Shown piece after piece: positions 4,975-9,208 of a stretch of 9,208 nt of DNA. The notes under the pieces are model-generated. The model was not told the DNA's origin, made no database searches, and worked only from the letters and a program-made list of their open reading frames with translations. The position numbers were made by a program, and so were the translations under genes. Numbering within the stretch: the first letter of the stretch is position 1; every line of letters begins with the position of its first letter. This DNA is from Fidelibacterota bacterium (GTDB taxonomy: Bacteria; Marinisomatota; Marinisomatia; Marinisomatales; TCS56): positions 1 to 9,208 of the forward strand of contig DAOWAH010000045.1 of NCBI GenBank assembly GCA_030634675.1, read 5' to 3'.

Positions 4975-6942
4975 TTAACCGGCCGCTTCGATCAATTGTT
5001 GGGGGCCAACGATGGAACCGTACTTTTCTTTAAGTGCTTGAAGGGCTGTTTTCCACTCTTGGTAAACCTTGAAAAGCTGTGGTGGCAGGTTCTCCTCTTT
5101 GCTGTAGGCGTCAGTCTGCAGGTCGATCCGGTTGATGATTCTGTCGACATAGAACGCGAATTGCTTATCGTATAGACTCTTCGGATATTCTTTATTGATA
5201 CCGCTGAAGAGCTTTTTCAGGTCTTCATATTTTGGGATGTACCCAATCGCTGTTTCAATGGCTTCCAGATCACCATGGGCGAAGAGTTCGAGCCAGCCCA
5301 GCCAAACCTTGACGTCCCGCTTTTCGCCCAGCAGATCCCTGCTGTCGCCACCCCGGTTTTGGTGGGTCAGGAAATAGTTGAGCCCGGCCATAATCGGCCG
5401 TCCGGTGTCGCTTAACTTGTTGGAGTTGAAGAACTTGAACTGGGCATCCATGTAATCGGACAGGGCGCCTGGAATGAACGGCGCGTTGGCCCAGGGTTGG
5501 CGTTGTACACCCGTGACTCCGACCTCCATTGCAGTAGCCTGCGACACGATCGAGGCGCCAATAGTGACACCGGCGTCAGCGGATTTTGCCACCAAGATCG
5601 GAGGCATGGTATCAGCGTCGCGTCCCGAGTAGGTGATGATCTTTATCGGAACACCGGCCGGGTCGGCATTCGCCTCGACATTATGGTTGTCGATTGCCGC
5701 GCATAAAAGCGTGCAGCGTGCATTCTTGTGAGAGATCGGAATATCCTTGCCATTGGTGTCCTGCTTGCCCTTGAACCATGAGCCCTGGAAATTCGTGCCC
5801 TTATCCGGATGCTGTTCACCATTACCTTCCCAGTGGGGAACCAGTTGATCGTCGATCAGCACATTGGACCAGATCACCTCGGTACCATCGCCCCGCAGGC
5901 ATTCCATCAAAAGCGGGTCGCCGGCACGATTTACATCGGCTACGATGCCGAAAATTCCCTGCTCGGGATTTACGGCGCGAACGGTACCATCCTCGGCAAT
6001 CCACATCTGGGCCAGGTCATCACCGACAAAATCGGTGCCTACCATGGCCGTGGTGGTTTTGCCACAGCCCGAAGGCGCCGCACCGGCGAAATATGTTTTC
6101 CGACCATCCGGTCCGGTCATACCAGTGATGAACATATGTTCGCTGAGTTCTTTTCCCCGCTCATAATAAGTGGCATAATCGACTGCAAAACGGTGATTGC
6201 CTTTTTTCATAAGCAAAGTATTACCAGCATAGGTACAGAAGGTTGAAAATGTGGTTTGCCAGCTTCGATCCATGAATATCCGGGCATTGGGTACGTCTTC
6301 CGGCGTGTTGGGACCTTCCGAATGTACATTCGTGAAGAAGAAGCCTTTGCGTGAGACTTCCTGATCAAATTTAGTGTAAATGTTGCGGTAGAGTAGTTCA
6401 GCTGAATGCAAGACGTATCCCGATGACGAAATCTCAATCGCTGGAATGGTGGCTACGGCACCGGCCGGACCACGACCGAAAAAACCGACAATCATCGTCA
6501 TTCCATTCATAATACCCTGCATGTACTTTTGCATGTATTCTAGCGCTTCCTGACGGGGTGTGGACTTGGCCAGGGCACTGACTTTCTCGTCATCATTTAT
6601 AATGTAATAGGTCTGCTTGACCAGGCGGGCTTGATCTTGGGGCAAGTCATAGTGGATCGTATGTCCCTCCTTGGCAAGTTTCTTTTCCTCACCCTTTTTA
6701 ATTGAATATTCGCGAATCCTCTGAATGTCATCGGTGCTACCGGTATCGATGAATACATTATCGGGTTCACACATCATTATGGCATTGGCGATTTTGATTA
6801 GTGCTTCTTCATTCTTGATCAGCACAAGTTTCTTATAATTCTCATCATCGAGGGTCTTTTTAATCAGTGTCATCGCTGCGTCAATTGTCTTGAGGCCGCC
6901 GACTTCAGCGAGGATGTCAAAACCTTTTCTCAATTCCAGCAT
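4975..6942 (-). CDS. pckA: Phosphoenolpyruvate carboxykinase, GTP-type (divergent)
   Basis: A 655-residue cytosolic enzyme expected to interconvert oxaloacetate plus GTP with phosphoenolpyruvate, CO2 and GDP, linking the TCA cycle to gluconeogenesis. Key motifs in order: LLMKKGNHRF (243-252) with the metal-ligand lysine; LSEHMFITGM (266-275) with the metal-ligand His269; the kinase-1a P-loop GAAPSGCGKTTTAM (287-300) carrying the cysteine typical of the GTP class; and the kinase-2 FVGDD (305-309), followed by VRAVNPEQGIFG as in animal PEPCK. The ATP-class P-loop (GLSGTGKTT) is not present. The protein is somewhat longer than the roughly 600-residue classical enzymes, and its C-terminal third (from about 410) differs clearly from them, so it belongs to a divergent branch. 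ATG 6942 is preceded by AAGGAG (6949-6954) at 6-base spacing. It stands alone between two hairpins. Parts are G+C-rich (about 40 of 60 bases at 5461-5520). Confidence 0.93.
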   Translation of the reverse strand: MLELRKGFDILAEVGGLKTIDAAMTLIKKTLDDENYKKLVLIKNEEALIKIANAIMMCEPDNVFIDTGSTDDIQRIREYSIKKGEEKKLAKEGHTIHYDLPQDQARLVKQTYYIINDDEKVSALAKSTPRQEALEYMQKYMQGIMNGMTMIVGFFGRGPAGAVATIPAIEISSSGYVLHSAELLYRNIYTKFDQEVSRKGFFFTNVHSEGPNTPEDVPNARIFMDRSWQTTFSTFCTYAGNTLLMKKGNHRFAVDYATYYERGKELSEHMFITGMTGPDGRKTYFAGAAPSGCGKTTTAMVGTDFVGDDLAQMWIAEDGTVRAVNPEQGIFGIVADVNRAGDPLLMECLRGDGTEVIWSNVLIDDQLVPHWEGNGEQHPDKGTNFQGSWFKGKQDTNGKDIPISHKNARCTLLCAAIDNHNVEANADPAGVPIKIITYSGRDADTMPPILVAKSADAGVTIGASIVSQATAMEVGVTGVQRQPWANAPFIPGALSDYMDAQFKFFNSNKLSDTGRPIMAGLNYFLTHQNRGGDSRDLLGEKRDVKVWLGWLELFAHGDLEAIETAIGYIPKYEDLKKLFSGINKEYPKSLYDKQFAFYVDRIINRIDLQTDAYSKEENLPPQLFKVYQEWKTALQALKEKYGSIVGPQQLIEAAG

Positions 6943-7149
6943 TTGCTTCTCCTTGCTTGATGGATTATTTCTTGCTGCGGATCAATAATAACCAACATTA
7001 TGGTTTTAGATTAATCACGTGCTAAATCGAAATAACCATCGTATTGTATAAGAATTTCCATTTACAGGGAGTGTCGAAGTTGGCTCCCGCTCTAAATCGC
7101 TTAGCACAAAATATTGTTTGTGCCAATGATTATGTGGTGGAATTTATAT
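6943..7149. promoter_or_regulatory. pckA upstream region with inverted repeat
   Basis: This non-coding spacer separates the rpmA terminator from pckA and must hold the pckA promoter. The best -10 candidate reading leftward is TACAAT within TTATACAATACG (around 7042-7053), but no good -35 lies at the right distance. At 7101-7126, TTAGCACAAA and TTTGTGCCAA form an inverted repeat with one mismatch and a 6-base spacer, about 160 bases upstream of the start. It has the size and symmetry of a dimeric regulator site; the regulator is unknown. Confidence 0.4.
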
Positions 7150-7188
7150 AAAAAAACCCCGGTACAGGGAACTGACCGGGGTTTTTTT
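7150..7188 (-). terminator. Rho-independent terminator of rplU-rpmA (bidirectional shape)
   Basis: AAAAAAACCCCGGT (7150-7163) and ACCGGGGTTTTTTT (7175-7188) are perfect complements. An inner CAG/CTG stem closes a 4-base loop, with one bulged base at 7164. It begins 16 bases past the rpmA stop and gives seven U residues in the rpmA direction, and equally in the other direction. There is no rightward gene nearby, so the working direction is leftward. Confidence 0.93.
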
Positions 7189-7204
7189 ATCATCTAAGTA
7201 TGAT

Positions 7205-7459
7205 TTAGTTCGCTAAAACACTAACCATTTTGCGATTTCGGCCATTTCGAACAAATTTTACAACCCCATTTGCCGTAGCAAACAGAGTATCATCACCACC
7301 CCGTTTAACATTCAATCCGGGTAATATGCGGGTACCACGCTGACGAATAATTATCCCGCCGGCTAATATTGATTGACCATCGCTGACCTTGACTCCCAAA
7401 CGTTTAGCATTTGAATCGCGTCCATTACGGGAGCTGCCTACACCTTTTTTATGTGCCAT
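7205..7459 (-). CDS. rpmA: 50S ribosomal protein L27
   Basis: An 84-residue protein matching L27 along its whole length: [20 protein letters not shown] at the N-terminus, [20 protein letters not shown], then [11 protein letters not shown] and [15 protein letters not shown]27 is part of the large ribosomal subunit, and its flexible N-terminal tail reaches the peptidyl-transferase centre. The protein begins directly with MAHKKG, so it lacks the cleavable N-terminal extension found in Firmicutes and their relatives. It starts 2 bases after rplU, with a modest AGGGAAAG binding site inside the end of that gene, and is followed by a strong terminator, so it is the last gene of its operon. Confidence 0.98.
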   Translation of the reverse strand: MAHKKGVGSSRNGRDSNAKRLGVKVSDGQSILAGGIIIRQRGTRILPGLNVKRGGDDTLFATANGVVKFVRNGRNRKMVSVLAN

Positions 7460-7461
7460 GA

Positions 7462-7839
7462 TTATTCTTTCCCTGTTTTTGCAACAGTTTTAGTTACATC
7501 TTTCTTGGGAGCCGCTTTTTTGGTTGCTGCCACATCGATTTTTTCAATTTGAATCAGGGTATAATCCTGACGATGACCATTTTTGCGCTGATACCCCTTG
7601 CGCCGTTTTTTCTTGTAAATTAATATTTTGCGATCACGGCCGTGTTCCAGGATATTAGCTGTAACTGTCGCATTCTTGACAAATGGACCACCAATTTTAA
7701 TTGTTTTACCATCATCAAGTAATAATACCTGATCAAAAGTTACCTTCTGCCCGGCCTCGGAAGCCAATAGCGATACCTTTACCCGTTCTTGTTCGGTAAC
7801 CCGGTATTGATGTCCATAAATATTCACAATTGCGTACAT
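7462..7839 (-). CDS. rplU: 50S ribosomal protein L21
   Basis: A 125-residue protein matching L21: [20 protein letters not shown] at the start, then KIGGPFV, the basic RNA-binding stretch [16 protein letters not shown] (76-91), and [11 protein letters not shown]21 binds 23S rRNA in the large subunit. The usual GGKQ near the N-terminus is YGHQ here. Residues from about 103 add a Lys/Ala/Thr-rich tail ([20 protein letters not shown]) not present in the 103-residue E. coli protein; it is probably disordered. ATG 7839 has an AGGAGA site (7845-7850). It lies directly before rpmA, the standard bacterial pairing, and downstream of rng. Confidence 0.97.
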   Translation of the reverse strand: MYAIVNIYGHQYRVTEQERVKVSLLASEAGQKVTFDQVLLLDDGKTIKIGGPFVKNATVTANILEHGRDRKILIYKKKRRKGYQRKNGHRQDYTLIQIEKIDVAATKKAAPKKDVTKTVAKTGKE

Positions 7840-7933
7840 AATGTTCTCCTGAAGCCCGGGAAGTTAATATTTGACTCAATCCTTTTCAAGTCCGATTTGT
7901 TCTCCAAACCGTCAGATTTACAGACATGGTATC

Positions 7934-7945
7934 CACCCCGGGGTG
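7934..7945. promoter_or_regulatory. Perfect 12-bp palindrome upstream of rplU
   Basis: CACCCCGGGGTG reads the same on both strands. With no loop bases it is better suited to binding a dimeric protein than to forming an RNA hairpin. It lies about 95 bases upstream of the rplU start. No regulator is assigned. Confidence 0.3.
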
Positions 7946-7998
7946 AATTGAAGTTAAAATGTTTTATGTTAAATCATCCAAAATAGTCACTGTCCACA

Positions 7999-8013
7999 AG
8001 CAGTCAGACTGCT
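7999..8013 (-). other. Small hairpin in the rplU leader
   Basis: AGCAGT (7999-8004) and ACTGCT (8008-8013) can pair as a 6-bp stem with a 3-base loop. It begins 4 bases past the stop of the short leader ORF and is not followed by a U-tract, so it is not an intrinsic terminator. Its place right after a short ORF is what makes it worth recording. Confidence 0.35.
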
Positions 8014-8017
8014 CCGA

Positions 8018-8074
8018 TCAGTTATTTTTCTCGGGGTTGTGTGATGAAAATGGTAATATCAGACCCAACATCAT
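8018..8074 (-). CDS. Possible 18-residue leader peptide ORF upstream of rplU
   Basis: An ATG-ATG start at 8074 gives MMLGLILPFSSHNPEKNN and stops at TGA 8020-8018. It is preceded by a perfect AGGAGG (8081-8086) at 6-base spacing, the best Shine-Dalgarno site in the window. No run of a single amino acid points to classical attenuation. It could be a regulatory leader peptide, a small hydrophobic protein, or a chance ORF behind a purine-rich element. The ribosome-binding site argues for translation; conservation in relatives would decide. Confidence 0.4.
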   Translation of the reverse strand: MMLGLILPFSSHNPEKNN

Positions 8075-8141
8075 CTTTCACCTCCTGAGTGAGTTTAATT
8101 GCTGCTTCAACTACAAATAATTAAAAAACTGTGAGATAATT

Positions 8142-9208
8142 TTATATATCAATGTTGGACTTAGCGTGTTCAGTGACGTCTGTTCCGGTCTTAACAGATA
8201 TAAATCTGAATTCATCCATTGGTACGCTATTATTGTCCTTAATTTTTATATGTACCAGATTTTGCCACATCAAACCACGTAAAACCATCCGTTTCTGATC
8301 GCGAAGGTAATCAGCCATAGTGGAATGCAAGTGCAATTCAAGTCGTAAGTCGCGATGTGTGCTGCGATAGCGTCGGATCCAATGATCGATCCTGGTCAAA
8401 ATGGCTTCCTTGGAGAGCATGCGACCAGATCCATTACATACAGGACATGCATCACTCATTGAATCCAATAGACTGAGGCGGATTCGCTGGCGAGTCATCT
8501 CCAGCAGTCCGAATTCTGAGATCGGTGAAACAGCAACTTTTGCACGGTCTTTGCGTAATTCTTTACGCAATTCATAATAAATTTTGCGTTTGTTAGCGTC
8601 TTCCCGCATATCAATAAAATCGATCACAATTAGTCCGGACAGATCCCGGAGTCGTAACTGGCGTGCTACTTCCCGGGTGGCTTCCAAGTTGATTTTCAGA
8701 GAATTTTCTTCATGCTGTTTCTTACCGATGAACCGACCACTGTTAACATCCACAACCACCATAGCCTCGGTTTTTTCTATGATTAGATATGCCCCGCTTT
8801 TCAGCCAAACCTTGGACCGTAAAAGTTTGTCAATTTCCGCCTCGATCCCCATGGATTCGAATAACGGTGTTTTCGAGCGGTAACGATCCAATCGGGAACC
8901 TAGATTTGGTGATACATCCTCGAGATAATTCTGTAATTTGCGAAATAGTTTACGGCTATCGATTGTAATTTTACCTATATCTGGTGTAAACAAATCGCGC
9001 ACAACACTGGAAGCTGTCTCCATATCTTCATAGACCAGGCAAGGTGAGTGATTGTGATTAGCCTTATTGAGCATCTTATTCCAGTTATTAACCAAACTGT
9101 CGTAATCATTACGCAGGAATTCTTCACTTTTTCCTTCCGCTACTGTACGAACAATGATACCGAAATTTTCCTCTTTTAATCCGGTTACGATTTTCTTTAA
9201 TCTTCGGC
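8142..9208 (-). CDS. rng: Ribonuclease E/G family endoribonuclease, RNase G-like, C-terminal part (runs off right edge)
   Basis: The frame is open to base 9208, giving 354 residues; the N-terminal part, including the S1 domain, lies outside the window. A TTG at 9095 could be taken as a start, but the upstream codons encode family sequence (RRLKKIVTGLKEENFGIIVR, then TVAEGKSEEF), so it is internal. RNase E/G enzymes cut single-stranded, AU-rich RNA, matured 5' rRNA ends and mRNA. Visible catalytic parts are VVDVNSGRFIG (aspartate codon 8750-8748) and LIVIDFIDM (aspartate codon 8621-8619), the two Mg-binding acids, and the zinc-link CPVCNGSG (8447-8424) that joins protomers. The protein ends about 97 residues after the zinc-link, with no long acidic/arginine-rich degradosome scaffold, hence RNase G-like. 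Its position before rplU-rpmA is a known bacterial arrangement. Confidence 0.95.
   Translation of the reverse strand, partial: RRLKKIVTGLKEENFGIIVRTVAEGKSEEFLRNDYDSLVNNWNKMLNKANHNHSPCLVYEDMETASSVVRDLFTPDIGKITIDSRKLFRKLQNYLEDVSPNLGSRLDRYRSKTPLFESMGIEAEIDKLLRSKVWLKSGAYLIIEKTEAMVVVDVNSGRFIGKKQHEENSLKINLEATREVARQLRLRDLSGLIVIDFIDMREDANKRKIYYELRKELRKDRAKVAVSPISEFGLLEMTRQRIRLSLLDSMSDACPVCNGSGRMLSKEAILTRIDHWIRRYRSTHRDLRLELHLHSTMADYLRDQKRMVLRGLMWQNLVHIKIKDNNSVPMDEFRFISVKTGTDVTEHAKSNIDI

Larger units (their letters stand above)
7840..8141. other. rng-rplU spacer, probable 5' leader of rplU-rpmA
   Basis: This 302-base spacer has no long gene. Reading leftward it contains, in order: an AT-rich tract after the rng stop with no clear terminator, a short ORF with a perfect ribosome-binding site (8018-8086), a 6-bp hairpin (7999-8013), a possible weak promoter (TGGACA, 17 bases, TTTAAC, about 7967-7995), a 12-bp palindrome (7934-7945) and the rplU ribosome-binding site. 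The lack of a terminator leaves read-through from rng possible. I do not recognise a described L21 leader structure, though regulation by such a leader is plausible. Confidence 0.45.

Noticed and set aside
5778..6246. Overlapping rightward open frames of 100-145 codons opposite pckA
   Set aside because: They lie antisense to the conserved P-loop region of pckA, are low-complexity in Pro/Arg/His, and have no recognisable domains. The G+C-rich codons of pckA explain the lack of stops.
7104..7126. A sigma-54 promoter upstream of pckA (TTGGCAC on the minus strand)
   Set aside because: The -24-like half is present, but no GC dinucleotide occurs at the required distance for the -12 element.
8142..9095. 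A complete 317-residue RNase G starting at TTG 9095
   Set aside because: The frame stays open to the window edge and the upstream codons encode RNase E/G family sequence, so the TTG is an internal leucine codon.

Overview
The window looks like chromosomal DNA of a Gram-negative-type bacterium. An exported protein ends in an Omp85-like outer-membrane beta-barrel, and several genes encode Sec-type signal peptides. No gene gives a species-level identification. The AT-leaning composition, the ECF sigma/anti-sigma pair beside exported DUF4097-like repeat proteins, and the rng-rplU-rpmA order would fit the Fibrobacterota-Chlorobiota-Bacteroidota superphylum or a related candidate phylum; this is inference only. 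Every supported gene is on the minus strand, so transcription runs from high to low coordinates.

From 9208 down to 7205 is a conserved housekeeping block. It holds the C-terminal part of an RNase E/G-family endoribonuclease (rng, entering from beyond the window edge), a 302-base spacer, then ribosomal proteins L21 (rplU) and L27 (rpmA) only 2 bases apart. The block closes with a very clear intrinsic terminator at 7150-7188. The spacer carries a possible 18-codon leader ORF with a perfect AGGAGG ribosome-binding site, a small hairpin just after its stop, and a perfect 12-bp palindrome.

From 6942 to 4975 is a monocistronic-looking pckA for a divergent GTP-type phosphoenolpyruvate carboxykinase. 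It has an inverted repeat far upstream and a structured 3' region ending at a strong hairpin. Parts of the gene are visibly richer in G+C than its neighbours.

From 4674 to the left edge is the most interesting part: a compact five-gene operon. In transcription order it encodes an ECF sigma factor, a membrane anti-sigma factor with an RskA-like N-terminus and C-terminal HEAT-like repeats, an exported DUF4097-like protein with eleven 18-residue repeats, an exported protein joining a bactofilin-like beta-solenoid segment to an Omp85-like barrel, and the start of a third exported protein cut off by the window edge. Junctions are an 8-base overlap, two 1-base overlaps and a 7-base gap, so translation is probably coupled. 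My reading is a cell-envelope stress module: the sigma/anti-sigma pair senses an envelope state and controls, or is simply co-made with, beta-solenoid and barrel proteins placed in the periplasm and outer membrane. The domain calls are reasonably firm; the function of the module is inference.

I see no rRNA, tRNA, CRISPR array, transposase, integrase or attachment site.
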